This document shows, in pieces, positions 24,845-36,637 of a stretch of DNA of 64,000 nucleotides. The stretch lies in assembly GCF_022682495.2 (NCBI RefSeq), contig NC_071392.1, forward strand, positions 56,073,459-56,137,458, written 5' to 3'. This DNA is from Desmodus rotundus (Eukaryota; Chordata; Mammalia; Chiroptera; Phyllostomidae). The notes under the pieces were generated by a model that saw only the letters and a list, made by a program, of their open reading frames with translations, ran no database searches and was not told the origin of the DNA. The position numbers and the translations under genes are program-made. Position 1 is the first letter of the stretch, and every line of letters begins with the position of its first letter.

Positions 24845-26689
24845 GAACTCTCTGGAGTAACTGGAGTAAAGAAGCATATAAAGTAGAAAACCACAAGTTT
24901 GTGACCACCCTCAAAACTCAACCTCTAGAGGTAACTACCACTAATATCTGCTTATCAGTAATCTGGTTACTGATAACCAGATATTAGTGGTAGTTACTAT
25001 CTGGTATGCATCCTTTCAGATCAACGTTGTTCAACAAAACTTTCTTCTGATGGTGGAAATGTTCCATGTCTCCTCTTCCTCATATATGATTTCTACTAGC
25101 TATACATATTGATCACTTTAAATGTGGTTAGTGCAATTAAAGAATTAAACTGTTAATATAATTTAATTTTAATTAATTTAAATGTATATGGAAATAGTTA
25201 CAAGTAGCTGGTGACAATTATATTGGGCAACACATGTCTATATCTTTTCTTTGAATATTCAAGTCTGTATGTTCAATATAAGCATAGATTAAAACACACA
25301 TTTTATTTATACTGGTCAAAAAAGATACCTGGAAAATGTTATTACCAGGAACTTGGTGACTTTGCTCATCAGGGCTTGTTTGTATGTAGTTCTGAGTAGT
25401 GGTTTGTCATTCTTTTCTAGGACCTATAAGAAAATATGCTAAGAGAGATGTGCACTAACATGTGATTTGGGAAGTAGGATTCATGGTAGTTGGGTTGTGA
25501 TGTCTTGTTTCCTTTTTTCTCTTAAAACTCTAAGTATAAAGAAATACAATCAGATGGTAGAATAATTTCCTTAATATAGTGCTCTTAACTGTAAGTGATA
25601 TTCCTTAAGAAGATTATAGAAATCTTTTCTCTAATGCTTATTATTAATAGCATAAATGGTCTTAATAATCTGGGATATTTAAGTATTAATCATGACTATA
25701 GTGGGGAATGGGCTACATAGTAGTTTTTGTGAGCTTGATTCTGATAAATTCCATATTTTATTCATAAATTCTAACAAGAATTTTTGGAAAAAATTACTTT
25801 CCTCTTTATGACTACAGTAAATGGTTGTTAAGCAAATATATATACAAGTTGTGACTTGCAAAAATACCACTGAAAGGGGATAACGCCACAACACTTGTCA
25901 GAGCAAGAGGAGGGGAAGGCTCAGATAGGCACACAAAACCAGCAGCTATGGTTCCACCCTATAGGCCCATTGTATAGGGAAATACATTCCCTAAATGTAT
26001 TTAAGGAATGGGGAGGGCACTTATGTGTCATACATGCGTAGTGTTAAATCATTTTTAGCCCTGGGGTTTGAAGCTCCACCTTAACTTATCTGGTTCCTCC
26101 ATCAGTCACATTCACTGGTTGCTTTACCATGGCTGTTCTAATGAGTCCCGGCCATGAATTCAATCCCCATGTGGACCTGTTAGCACAGGTAGCAGTCAGA
26201 AACTGGGCCAGTCACACTTTGTTAGAAGGGGATCTGAAGGACAGAATATGGCACAGGTACTGAGTGGAACATGCACCTAGATCCTACTAAAATCCAACTC
26301 CTCATTTGAATATATCAAGGGTGAAAGTGGTGATATTGCAGAATCTGAACTCCCTCCCCCTTAAAAAAAGTCAACAGCAAGAGCTTGAATTAAACATTGC
26401 CTAAGAAACAGACACAATATTTATTCTAAGTTTGAAATCATCTTAACATTACCCTTTCTTGCAATTGCAAAATCTCCCAGAGTTTCTCATGTATACTTTT
26501 ATCAGACACAGAGCAAGAGTGAGGATATAAAATTATTTTTCATCTCAATAGATAGGATTAGTGTCCCCTTGATGATGACCTAATGAAGGTCAAGTTCTTC
26601 TTGCATTAATGTCCCTATGACCTTTGGCTGATAATTTACCCAAACTGGTAATCTGTTTATTGAACTTGACTTGGAGGCCTGTGGCTATG
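24845..26689. other. No gene recognised; contains a hairpin
   Basis: AT-rich with no supportable exon. The notable object is the inverted repeat at 24931-24997, listed separately. Confidence 0.5.
24931..24997. repeat. Near-perfect 67-base inverted repeat
   Basis: The left arm gtaactaccactaatatctg (24931-24950) is exactly complementary to 24978-24997. Inside it, ttatcagtaa (24952-24961) pairs exactly with 24967-24976. One C·C mismatch (24951/24977) separates the two stems and the loop is tctgg. That gives 30 of 31 paired positions, far beyond chance for this length. The arms show no drift, so the structure is young or constrained. Confidence 0.97.
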
Positions 26690-26870
26690 GGGCTTTGCTA
26701 CTGAAAATGTGGGCCTTTGACCTGCAGCATCAGCATTACTGGGACACTTGTGGAAATGTAGAATCTCAGGATCCCCCATTATATCTGAATCTGCATTTTA
26801 ACAAGGCTCTAGGTGGTTTGTATGCATGCTGGAATCTGAAGACCACTATCTCAGAGTGTCTGAACTTTAG
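26690..26870 (+). mobile_element. MER5A-type hAT (Charlie) MITE relic
   Basis: Blocks gcagcatcagcattactggg, gtggaaatgtagaatctcag, tctgaatctgcattttaaca and ggctctaggtgg occur in the order of the MER5A consensus. It is a non-autonomous DNA transposon relic with no coding capacity. Confidence 0.8.
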
Positions 26871-28297
26871 CTCCTAAGGGGATACTGATGGGCATATCCT
26901 ATTTGGCTGACAAAGTCCTTGATTATAGAATGCATCTTGCAATCTTTCTGATCTAAATCAATTTTTTCTTTTTGTGTACCTACAATGCCTGGCATTTACA
27001 AAAGCATTCAATTTCTCTGGTTTTCTTAAAATTTCCCACCCAGAGATTTGTGAAATTACGCCAGTTTTTCTCTGGGAAGCCAGGTGGCTGTATTTGAGAC
27101 AAAGATTTGCTATAAGTTGATTACCATCTATGACTCTGAAAAATTAAGTGAAAACATCTGTTCTAAGGTCAGGATGAATTTAGTTGACACTCAAGACAAA
27201 TCCCTGAAATCGACACATAACACAGACCCAGTACTCCTTGGTTAGAACTGCTATTAAGGAATTCCTCTGCCAAGCTGGCAACAAAAAAAATCACATGTAG
27301 TTGTTGGGTTTTCAAATGAAGTAGTAAAGCACAGAGAACATGTAATTGTATGAAGGGCTGTACGATTTTGCATATAGAATGGAATAGAGTGGGAAAACCC
27401 TATATTTTGGGGATTAAAATTCTCTTCGTGGCTTCATAGAAAGGAATTGATTGTATTGGAACTCTTAGAAATCTTTTTTATTCCAAAATGGCTGTCATCT
27501 GGAATTTGATTGATCACATTCTTGCCTCTTGTTCATAACAATCCCCTTACAGTGCCCTGATACTACTCCATACCTACAGAATTAGATCTCAATGGGCAAT
27601 TTTGATGCACAGGCACCATGTTTGAAGTTACACTGGGATGTCTCATTAGAGCTCAATAGAACTCTGTTTTAGATGATACCAATGGTCATTGTGACAAGAA
27701 ACAAGGTCTATAATAGGTTTTCTATCTTCTTGAGGCTAGGTGGGTGCATCCTTAGCCAAAACTCTTATGTGTCAAACTGGTCCAACCTGTGAAAAAAAGG
27801 CTGAGGTCAAAAATGTTTGCCTAGGTGCTCCAGGAGTCAAAGTAATCCCTAGATTGAATGAAATTCAAGAAACATCCTCAAGCCAAAAGGGAATTTTACA
27901 TATTGATTACTGGAGAAAGAGATAAGCAAAGAAGTTTGTAGGGATATATTAGGTGCTAAGGGTCTTGAATATTCAAGTATCTAATTTCAGATATTTATTA
28001 ATCACTTACTACTTATATGGCTTTGTGTCTCAGGGAATGCTGCAAAGCTGATAATTCTGTAAGACTTTAATTTGTATTGTACATTAGATAGAAAAGTTAT
28101 TCAGGAACAAATGTCAGAAACACAGGAAATGTATTGGGATGGGCCTTGCAAGCACCACGTGGTGCTTGGCTGAGCTGACTGAGCTGAGAAACTGATCACA
28201 CTTTTGCTGCCTGATTGTCTGTCTAGTTTTGGAATTCAATTCTGATAGCTAGTTTGGGGCTAGTAGTGCATGGAGGTAGCATGTGTGTGTGTGTCTG

Positions 28298-28336
<39 letters not shown>

Positions 28337-29117
28337 CAGAGAGAAAATAGGGCTCTAGTCCCCTTTCTTCCATAATTACTACATTCTGTTATATCGAAAA
28401 CTATTATTTTTTCAACCTTATTTAAAGTTCTATGTAAACACAGCCTCAGAACTACCCTTCAACCAGACTGCCTTTCCCAAGTTGACTTTCTATTGGAATT
28501 CTGGATATGTCTGGTTTGGGCTCATTTTCTTTACTTCATTATTTTTCTCCAAGGACTTCCTTCTTGCTCATGTCCTTAGTTTGCAATTGTTAGTCTTCCT
28601 TTTGTAGAGTAAAAATCTGAGCTTAAGTCTTATGTAAGAAGCCACAGTCCTTCCTGAGGGACATCCATGTTGGCTCTTGACTTCTTGGGCATCCATGTTT
28701 CCACCATTTTCAACTGAACTCATCTACATCATGTGGCCACTTCTTATTAGAACCTCTAAAATCTACTTTTGGCCTGGCCTCTTGCCTCCCTATTGTATAA
28801 TAACCTCTGTCTGCTGGGCTGGACTTTCTCCAGCATCAGCAACTGGGTCAAGCTGCCTACCACTTGTCTTACCTCAGAAGAGAAGGTTTGGTTTTAAGGT
28901 CCCAGTCCCTCCTCAGTTTCACTGTCTTCATGCCCTCATTCCACTCAGTTAATTAAGTCAGACCTGGCTGCATTTCAAGATATAATCCCAGTGGAGGGAG
29001 AAGTTATATGTAGTTTGCATGAAGATGGCTCTTTAATCAGCCTTACTTTTCAAGGACCCTTGTAATGATCTAGCCACTATTCCAAGAACATTATCTACAC
29101 TTCAAAAGAACTCCTGT
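26871..29117. other. No gene recognised
   Basis: No exon or known repeat supported apart from the GT/GA tract at 28278-28345. A 91-codon open frame at 28677-28952 is leucine- and proline-rich without a domain and has no supporting context. Confidence 0.5.
28278..28345. repeat. Compound (GT)n-(GA)n-(CAGAGA)n microsatellite
   Basis: A short GT run passes into about ten GA units and then into imperfect acagag units. The plus strand is entirely purine from about 28298. Confidence 0.9.
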
Positions 29118-29217
29118 GTGGTGATTGTGGGGCAGGGGGAAGAAGGAGGGTAGTTAGAGGTAAAAGAAGGTATAAAGAGGATAAATGGTAATGGAAAAAA
29201 TATAATAAAAATAAACT
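29118..29217 (+). mobile_element. Short old L1 3' tail
   Basis: The gtggggcagggggaagaagg block, then ataaatggtaatggaaaaaa and a short A-rich tail, resemble the end of the L1 copy at 56596-57365. Confidence 0.55.
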
Positions 29218-29383
29218 ATTTAAAAGAAGCTCCCCATAAATTAATTTATACGTTTTACTGCTATTACATCCTCTCCCAATTTTGATGATGTAACAGTCAT
29301 CAGTATTCCCATCCTGTAGTTTTTCTACCTCTAATCATTGCCTTAAGTTTATTTTAAATGTTTAAGTTTATTTAAAAGTTTAT

Positions 29384-29455
29384 TGTTTTTTTAAAATTTT
29401 TTATTGTTATTCAATTACAGTTGTGTGCCTTTTCTCCCCATCCCTCCACCCCACT
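29384..29455 (-). mobile_element. Very short L1 tail
   Basis: On the plus strand a T-rich run is followed by attgttattcaattacagtt and ccccatccctccaccc. This is the antisense of the young L1 3' terminus seen elsewhere in this window, here only about 70 bases long. Confidence 0.85.
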
Positions 29456-31224
29456 CAAATACAGTTTTGAATTACAGTTTTCAAATTAATCTTTTCCCTC
29501 CAAAGAAGTAGTTGTGTTTACTAGTGGGAGACACCCATGCAGAGATCTTTTTCCAACTGTGAGCATACATTGTGTAATTAATAACAAAGTTTGGGGGCAT
29601 GCACAGTTCTTTTCATTCCACAGATTCCCAAAACACTTTTACAAGCTTAACTTGGGATAAATAACCCCATTACTTCATCCAACCCTGAAATGTAGCAATC
29701 TCTGGGGGAAATTGTGGCAGCTGCTTAACAATGCACATACATAGTCTACTGCAGTGACACAGGAAGCTGCTGAACTCACAGCTCTTTTCTATTTTGTATG
29801 GCAAGGGATGCAGATTAGGAGAACAGCGTGAGGAAATCGCCTGGGAGCCCTACCACAGTTGTATGAATGGGTTCTTCATAGAAACTAAAGAGGAACGAAG
29901 CGTTTTTATCCAAGGCATACATCCCAGCCAAGCAAGCCTTCTGGAGCTAGTAGGTCAAAGAGAGAAAGGATTGCACAAAAAAAAATATAGCCTAGAAGGG
30001 TAGCACTTTGTAAAATTTCCTGGATGTTGAGAATGTAAACTCATACAATTGGTTTGTGTGTTATGGGTGCTGGATAGTTTCTATGCTCTCTTCCAGATCT
30101 TGTCTACACCTCTCCACCCTGTTCTGTTCCCCGAGAGGCTGACATTTACAGAATGCCACACTGGCATGCCTCTGCCCTCTGGTTTATGGGATCAGGCAAT
30201 ATTTGGAGAGCAGTGATTTGGGTTATTTATTTTTTTCTCTGAAGGTGCCTTCCCATAAAGGCTGCTGCTCCTGTCAGATGACCCTGTCTTTCAGCTATAA
30301 ATTCTCTTCTTGCATTATGTAACCACTCCCTCTCCTTGCTTCTTAGACCTACAGTGACAAGGGCTCCTTGATGTTACCAGTTGCAGGAGCATCACTTTCC
30401 CTTTTTGACTTTCCCATAAAACATCCTCACCCCAAGTCATCTTTTATAAAGAATTAATTTATTACTCTCCTCAACTATTGTTTGAGTGTGCCATCTGCTG
30501 AGGCCAGATGACTAATGAGAGAAACATATATGAGAAAGCACAATGAAGCACAATTATATTAATAGTTAATTTGAATGGGTTAGATATGGTTTAAATGCTT
30601 TATGTTTACAATCTCATTTAGTTATTCTTCATTCAACATATACTTGATCATGTCTGCCTATCAGACACAATTTTAGGCTTTTGGAACTAATGCTCAAACC
30701 AGAAGATGGCTTTGAGCTTGTGAATCTTAAATTATACTGGAGGGGCTCAGAAAATATGAATTCATATTCCAAGTGTCATGGAAAAAAATCTGGGTGAGGA
30801 GAAAATGGAGTAAGGGAGTGAAGAGAGGGATATAATTTCATGGGCGTTCAGAGAAGTGTTCTATGAGACATGAAAGCAGAACTGAAGGAATTGAATGCTG
30901 TGGGAATCTAGAAAAAGATGGTGTAATTATTACTTGTGTTTTATGATTTTTTAAGAAATGAGACTTTGAATAGTTAAACAACTTGTAGAAGGTCATAGAG
31001 CTAAAAATGATTATCTTATTAGAAAGTCAAGCACATATTTCCCTAACCACTTAATTCAGGAATATAGTAGGTCCCAATAGATACTTGGTAAAGGGCTGAA
31101 TGAATAAACTTTGAAGCCTGTGTATAAATTAGAATTAATCATAACTAACTGTGTATTTATAGCTAATCTGAGTACTCTCTTCCTTGGAACTGAGGATAGG
31201 CATTTTAGGTTAAACAACATGCTG
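29456..31224. other. No gene recognised
   Basis: Possible very old MIR/L2-like scraps (near 30600-30680 and 30945-31020) are too weak to annotate separately. No exon is supported. Confidence 0.45.
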
Positions 31225-31615
31225 GGAATCCCTATAAAAGGTTCAACATTAGAAAACCAAGTGATTAAAAGAGAAAAAAACATATGATCATCTCAATAAA
31301 TGTACAAAAGGTATTTAAGGAAATTTAAGACTCGTTCATGATAAAACTCTCAGAAGATTGGGCATAAACAGAAACTTCTCTAATCAAATAAAAGGCATGT
31401 AGGAAAAACTTATGGCTGATATTTAAAAATTTTGCACCAATAAAAGATTGAATGCTTTCACCCTAAGACTGAAAACAAAGCAAGACCCTTATGAAACCAT
31501 TTTAGTGGAATTACTGGCCAATGAACTAAGGGAATAAAAAGAGGGAAAAGAGCACACAGCCAGGAAAGAAAGAAATCTGTCTCTTTATTTACAGATCAGT
31601 TATGGTCTATGTAGA
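31225..31615 (+). mobile_element. Ancient L1M-type element, piece 1 (RT region)
   Basis: The blocks acatatgatcatctcaataa, catgataaaactctcag and ttatttacagatcagttatg follow the order of the RT domain of old mammalian L1. The last lies where the catalytic FADD box is expected. The piece ends exactly at the 5-base duplication GTAGA at 31611-31615 that flanks the LTR insertion, and resumes at 33956. Confidence 0.8.
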
Positions 31616-31763
31616 TGCAATGACTGAAATTTTTATTCCCCCAAATTCAAATATAAAAACCATAATCCCACCTAATGTAATTGTGCTTAGAGGTTGGAGC
31701 ACTTGGGAGGTAATTAGGTCATGACAGTGGAGCCCGCATGAATGGGTGTCATAGCCTTATAAG

Positions 31764-33737
31764 ATAGTGTACATGGAAAATCCTATAGACTCCACCAAGA
31801 AACTACTCAACCTATTAAATGAATTTGGCAAAACAGCTGGATACAAAGTCAATACTCAGAAATCAAAGGCATTCCTGCACACCAACAACGAAACTGCAGA
31901 AACAGAAATCAGGAAAAAAATCCCATTTGATATAGCAACAAGAAAAATAAAGCACCTAGGAATAAACCTAACCAAGGAGGTAAAAGACCTCTACTCAGAA
32001 AACTACACAACACTGAAGAAAGAAAGTAAGGAAGGCACAAACAAATGGAAGCATGTACCATGCTCATGGATTGGAAGAACTAACATCATCAAAATGGCCA
32101 TACTACCCAAAGCAATTTATAGATTCAGTGCAATCCCTATTAAAGTACCCATGACATATTTCACAGATATAGAACAAACATTGCAGAAATTCATATGGAA
32201 CCATAAACAACCCCGAATAGCAGCAGCAATTTTGAGAAAGAAGAACAAAGCAGGAGGGATTACAATACCTGATATCAAACTGTATTACAAGGCCACAGTA
32301 ATCAAAACAGCCTGGTACTGGCATAAAAACAGGCACATAGACCAATGGAACAGAACAGAGAGCCCAGAAATAAACTCAAGTCTTTACAGTGAATTAATAT
32401 TTGACAAAGGAGGCAGGAGCATAAAATGGAGCAAAGACAGCCTCTTCAACAGATGGTGTTGGGAGATCTGGACAGCTACGTGCAAAAAAATGAAACTTGA
32501 TCACCAACTTATGCCATACACAAAAATAAACTCAAGATGGATAAAAGACTTAAATATAAGTCGTAACACCATAAAAGTCCTTGAGGAAAACATTGGCAGG
32601 AAAATATCAGACATTCCACGCAACAACATCCTCACAGACACATCCCCTCAAGCAAGGGACATAAAGGAAAGAATAAACAAATGGGACCTCATCAAAATAA
32701 AAAGCTTCTGCATGGCTAAAGAAAACAGCATTAAAATACAAAGAGAACCAACAGTATGGGAAAACATATTTGCTAATGATACCTCAGACAAGGGACTGAT
32801 CTCCAAAATATATAAAGAACTCACAGGACTCCACTCCAGGAAGACAAACAACCCAATTAAAAAATGGGCAAAGGACTTGAACAGACACTTCTCCAAGGAA
32901 GACATACAGAGGGACCAGAGACATATGAAAAGAAGCTCAGCATCACTAGCCATCAGAGAGATGCAAATTAAAACCACAATGAGGTACCATCTCACACCAG
33001 GCAGAGTGGCCAACATAAACAAATCAACAAACAAATGTTGGAGAGGATGGGGAGAAAAGGGAACCCTAGTGCACTGCTGGTGGAAATGCAGACTGGTGAG
33101 CCCTGTGTGGAAAACAGTATGGAATTTCCTCAGAAAACTAAAAATGGAACTGCCCCTTGACCCAGCAATTCCACTGCTGGGATTATACCCTAAGAACCCT
33201 GAAACACCAATCCAAAAGATCCTGTGCACCCAATGTTCACAGCAGCACAATTTATAATAGCCAAGTACTGGAAGCAACCTAAGTGCCCATCGGCAAATGA
33301 GTGGATCAAAAAACTATGGTATATTCTACACAATGGCATTCTACACAGCAGAGAGAAAGAAGGAGCTTATACCCTTTGCAACAGCATGGATGAAACTGGA
33401 GAGAAATATGCTAAGTGAAATAAGCCAGGCAGTGAGGAACAAACACCATATAATCTCACCTTTAATTAGAACATAATCAATAGAAGAAAATAGCAAACAA
33501 AATATAACCAGAGACATTGAAGTTAAGAACCATTTAACAATAGCCAGGGGGGAGTGGGGTGGGGACAGTGGGAAGAGGGGATTACAGGAACTACTATAAA
33601 GGACACATGGACAAAATCATGGGGGAGGGTGGAGGTGGGGGAGGGAGGTGGGTTCATCTGGGGTGGGGTGGAGGAATGGGGAGAAAAGGCATACAACTGT
33701 AATTGAATAACAATGAAAACTAAAAAAAAAAAAAAAA
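31764..33737 (+). mobile_element. L1-C: 5'-truncated LINE-1
   Basis: It begins within ORF2 just after the RT catalytic box and continues to the 3' UTR and a pure A-run at 33722-33739. It sits inside the MLT1-type LTR; the LTR sequence resumes with aagaagagtcc, so the duplication is at most a few A/G bases (aaga). It is among the least decayed L1s in the window. Confidence 0.95.
31767..33257 (+). pseudogene. L1-C ORF2 C-terminal part, 496 codons open
   Basis: This is the post-catalytic portion of RT, the thumb and linker, and the C-terminal domain of ORF2p. Seen in order are [72 protein letters not shown] and a Cys/His cluster ([18 protein letters not shown], about residues 436-453). That cluster belongs to the L1 C-terminal cysteine-rich segment. 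The frame closes early after ILCT because one C is missing at about 33229. The expected remainder ([18 protein letters not shown]-like) continues at 33224-33418 in another frame with a second shift. The N-terminal half, including endonuclease and catalytic residues, is absent, so it cannot act as an enzyme. Confidence 0.95.
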
Positions 33738-33960
33738 AAGAAGAGTCCAGAAAGCTAGCTAAATCTCTTTCTAACATGTGAGAATCTGAGAAGTTGGTAG
33801 TGTACAACCACAGAAGAGGACTTACCAGAACCTGATAATACTAGCATCCTGATCTTGGACTTCTTGCTTCCAGAACTATGAGAAATAAATTTCTGTTGTT
33901 TATAAGCCACCTAGTTTATAGTACTTTGTTAGAGCAGGTTGAACTGACTAAGGCAGTAGA

Positions 33961-34420
33961 AAAATTCCAAAGCATCTACAGAAAATTTCTTGAACTAATA
34001 TGAAAATTTAGCAAGGTTATAGACTACAAACTCAATATTAAATTTTTTTAAATGAGCATTAAAAAATTTGAAAGTACCATTTATAATAACAAAACATGAA
34101 ATGCTCAATATTTAATGAAAAATACTTAATGCTTAAAATACCCAATACTTATGCAAAATCTGCCCAAAATATGTATACTCAAACTATGAAATATTCATAA
34201 GAGAAATACAAGTAGATTTAAATAAAAGTAGGGCTATATAAAATACAGATTGTAAATTTCTATATGTAAAATGTCAGTTCACCTTGCTTGATTTATAGAT
34301 TCAAAGTAATCCCAATTAATATCTTCTTTTTCTCTGCCACAGAAATTGGCAAGCTGATTCTACATGGAAAGATGAATAACCTAATAGCACTACAACAATA
34401 TTGAAGAGAAGAACCAAGTT
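33961..34420 (+). mobile_element. Ancient L1M-type element, piece 2
   Basis: It resumes with gaaaaattccaaagcatcta, then a 'tgaaaatttagcaaggttat' block and 'gattcaaagtaatcccaatt', in the order expected after the RT catalytic box of old L1. It is colinear with piece 1 across the LTR. Confidence 0.75.
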
Positions 34421-34424
34421 TTAT

Positions 34425-35240
34425 AACTGAATCCAGGTTTGGCTGCCTATCACAATGAGAACCAAACTTATGAGACAGATGTTGGTGAGAAGGAAAGTTA
34501 TTTATTTCAGTGACAACCTCTTGAGAACATTGGTGGACTCTTGTCTTTAAAAACCAATTGTAACATTTCTGGTCAAGCCAGCGATTCTTAGAGAGATTTG
34601 GTGGGAATTTGGGAGGGGTAAATTTCTAGAGGAAGCACAACATGCTATATCTCTTGAGAGTAAGAGGGAGGGGACCTGAAAAAAAAGTCATGCAGCAGCT
34701 TTCTCCCAAGTTCATTCCCTTTGTTCTGGTGTTATCTATTTGCATGAGCATTCCTCCCTTCCCCAGACACCTGTGGTTCATAACCAGCACCTGCATATCT
34801 CACAACTGAAATGAGAACTGAAGCACAGGGTTGATCAAACACTTTGATTTGTTACAGAATACATACTAGCTATGAGAAGCTGAATTATGATTACAGCTTA
34901 ATATCTTAGTGCAGACAGAGGTTTTTATAGGGAGGCAAGAGAGAGAAAGCAGAACAAAGATCAGGGGGAGGGGTTGTGGACATGCAGCCACTGTCCTTGA
35001 TGGTCCTGATATGACTCTTCATGGTCAGTGTCCTTGAGTCAACAGGTTCTGAGATCAGACTGTTAGATTTATAAAGAAACTGAACCTGTTGATTCTAGTA
35101 AAGCATACTTGGAAAATAAACTTTTAACATGTAAACTAGCTTTGAGAAAAAAATGGTTAGAGTAACAAACTGGGTTTAATATTTATAAAGATTTATATGG
35201 GTAGCTTTATATAAGTAAAGTGTATTCACTCTTACGGTGG
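34425..35240. mobile_element. Unidentified insert A in the ancient L1
   Basis: About 800 bases separate two colinear pieces of the old L1 and are not L1-like. They contain an octamer ATTTGCAT (34738-34745) and an AATAAA (35115-35120). Boundaries are approximate and I could not find a duplication or terminal repeat. An LTR is possible (polyadenylation signal near one end), but this is a guess. No open frame of note. Confidence 0.45.
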
Positions 35241-35244
35241 GAAG

Positions 35245-35515
35245 ATTCATAGTAGCTAATTTCAAGATTTAATATAAAACCATAATAATCAGATAGTGTG
35301 GTATTGATGAAATAATAGACAAATAGGTCAATAGAAGAAAACATAAATACCAGGTATAAACCTGCACATGTATGGTCAATTGATTTTTCGCAGTCCTAAG
35401 TTAAATAGAGAAGACATAATCCTTTTAACTAATGCTTCTAGGATAATGAATATACACATAATATCCTTCCCTAATGTCCTACAGCACACAAAAAATGTAA
35501 AAGTTAATAAAAATA
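35245..35515 (+). mobile_element. Ancient L1M-type element, piece 3
   Basis: Blocks taatcagatagtgtggtatt, gaaataatagacaaatag and atggtcaattgatttttcgc correspond to the old L1 ORF2 linker region (the 'KTAWYWHKN' to 'LIFDKG' equivalent). It follows piece 2 in the correct order. Confidence 0.75.
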
Positions 35516-36079
35516 ATTAGTGACTGTAACCAGGGATTAAAATGACAACAGGTTGTGTTTTAAGAAATGAAAACTAGAATAGAGGCAGCCAGCCACACCT
35601 TCAGGGCTGTGATAGAGGTCAAGGGCAGGCCCCTAGCCCCAGGCTGAGATCTACACCTCATTTGGCAAGAAGTGATGTGGCTGTGGGTCCCTGGGTGGTA
35701 GAGAAGTCACCATGGTTCTCTACTAGAGGAACATGCTAGGAAGTCGCTCAGTTTATTTATAAAAAGGTATCTCACTGAACGCATTCACCTACACAATTGC
35801 CTAGGGACCTGCCAGAGAACATTGTTGGCAGCTGTGTTCTCTGACCACTGTTCACTGAATAAGCCAGCCCTGGAGAAGCTGTGAATGTTGTGGCAGCTTG
35901 TGACATTAGCATTGGAACCAAGAAGCACTATCCCTTTCCTCCTGCAATGCTTTTCTGGTACCCTCTGCTGACAAGGCCCCAGTGCCAATAAGACAAAGGT
36001 AAATATTTAATGGGCCCAGATCCATTTCCACAGAGCAGTAAAAGAGGATAAAACTGGATTTGAACGGTAATAAATTGAT
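35516..36079. mobile_element. Unidentified insert B in the ancient L1
   Basis: About 560 bases of non-L1 sequence between colinear old-L1 pieces. The right part (ccatttccacagagcagtaa and nearby) feels like a known interspersed repeat but I could not name it. No duplication was identified and no open frame is supportable. Confidence 0.4.
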
Positions 36080-36637
36080 AAAGGCACAAGCCTAAATGTT
36101 TTATCAATACCAAAGAAAATACTAAGAAATTTGTGTACTTTAGGATAATCAAAGCCATCTAGATAGGACACAGAAAGCACATATAAAATACAAAAGATGA
36201 TAAGTTAAACCTTCTTAAAATTAATATCTTTGAATTTTGAAACACACTTTTAAGACAATTGAGACACACTACAGACTGGGAGAAATTATTTGAAAACATA
36301 TACCCGAAAATGAGCTTGTTTAGAGAACATTTAATTTTCACATAACGTTTGCTAAAAATCAAACAACCCAGTGAATGAGTAAAAAATTTGAACAGTTATT
36401 TCACACACACATAATTTATAGGTGGAAAACAAACACAAGAATAATTTGAATATCTTAATTTTAGGTAAAGATAAATTAAAATAAAAACGATAGTATATGT
36501 CATTTGGAATGGCTAAAATTAAAATAAACTAACAACACCAAGTGCTAGGCAGGGGCACATAGCAACTAGAACACTCATTCATTGTGAGTACGATGCAAAT
36601 ATTAAACCCACTTTGGAAAAAACAGGGTGGCAATTTC
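36080..36637 (+). mobile_element. Ancient L1M-type element, piece 4
   Basis: Blocks agataggacacagaaagcac, cacactacagactgggagaa, aaaaatttgaacag and aaaaaacagggtggcaattt follow the old L1 ORF2 C-terminal order. The next bases are the T-run of a minus-strand L1 tail. Confidence 0.8.

Larger units (their letters stand above)
31616..33955 (+). mobile_element. MLT1-type solo LTR (ERVL-MaLR), split by L1-C
   Basis: The two LTR parts are 31616-31763 and 33738-33955. The LTR begins TG (tgcaatgactgaa) and ends CA (ctaaggca), and is flanked by the 5-base duplication GTAGA (31611-31615 and 33956-33960), as expected for this class. Internal blocks such as gggaggtaattaggtcatga, ccttataaga, tcctgatcttggacttcttg and agaaataaatttctgttg match the MLT1 consensus from memory. 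No internal retroviral sequence is present, consistent with LTR-LTR recombination. It carries no protein. Confidence 0.85.

Noticed and set aside
24931..24997. A microRNA gene
   Set aside because: The stem is almost perfectly paired and looks like a recent inverted duplication; without small-RNA reads or conservation a miRNA call is not justified. It is kept only as a hairpin.
32648..33277. 209-codon minus-strand open frame
   Set aside because: It is exactly antisense to the L1-C ORF2 C-terminus; the length reflects the preserved sense frame.
31616..33955. An intact endogenous retrovirus
   Set aside because: Only one LTR is present; the interior is a later L1 insertion, with no viral genes.
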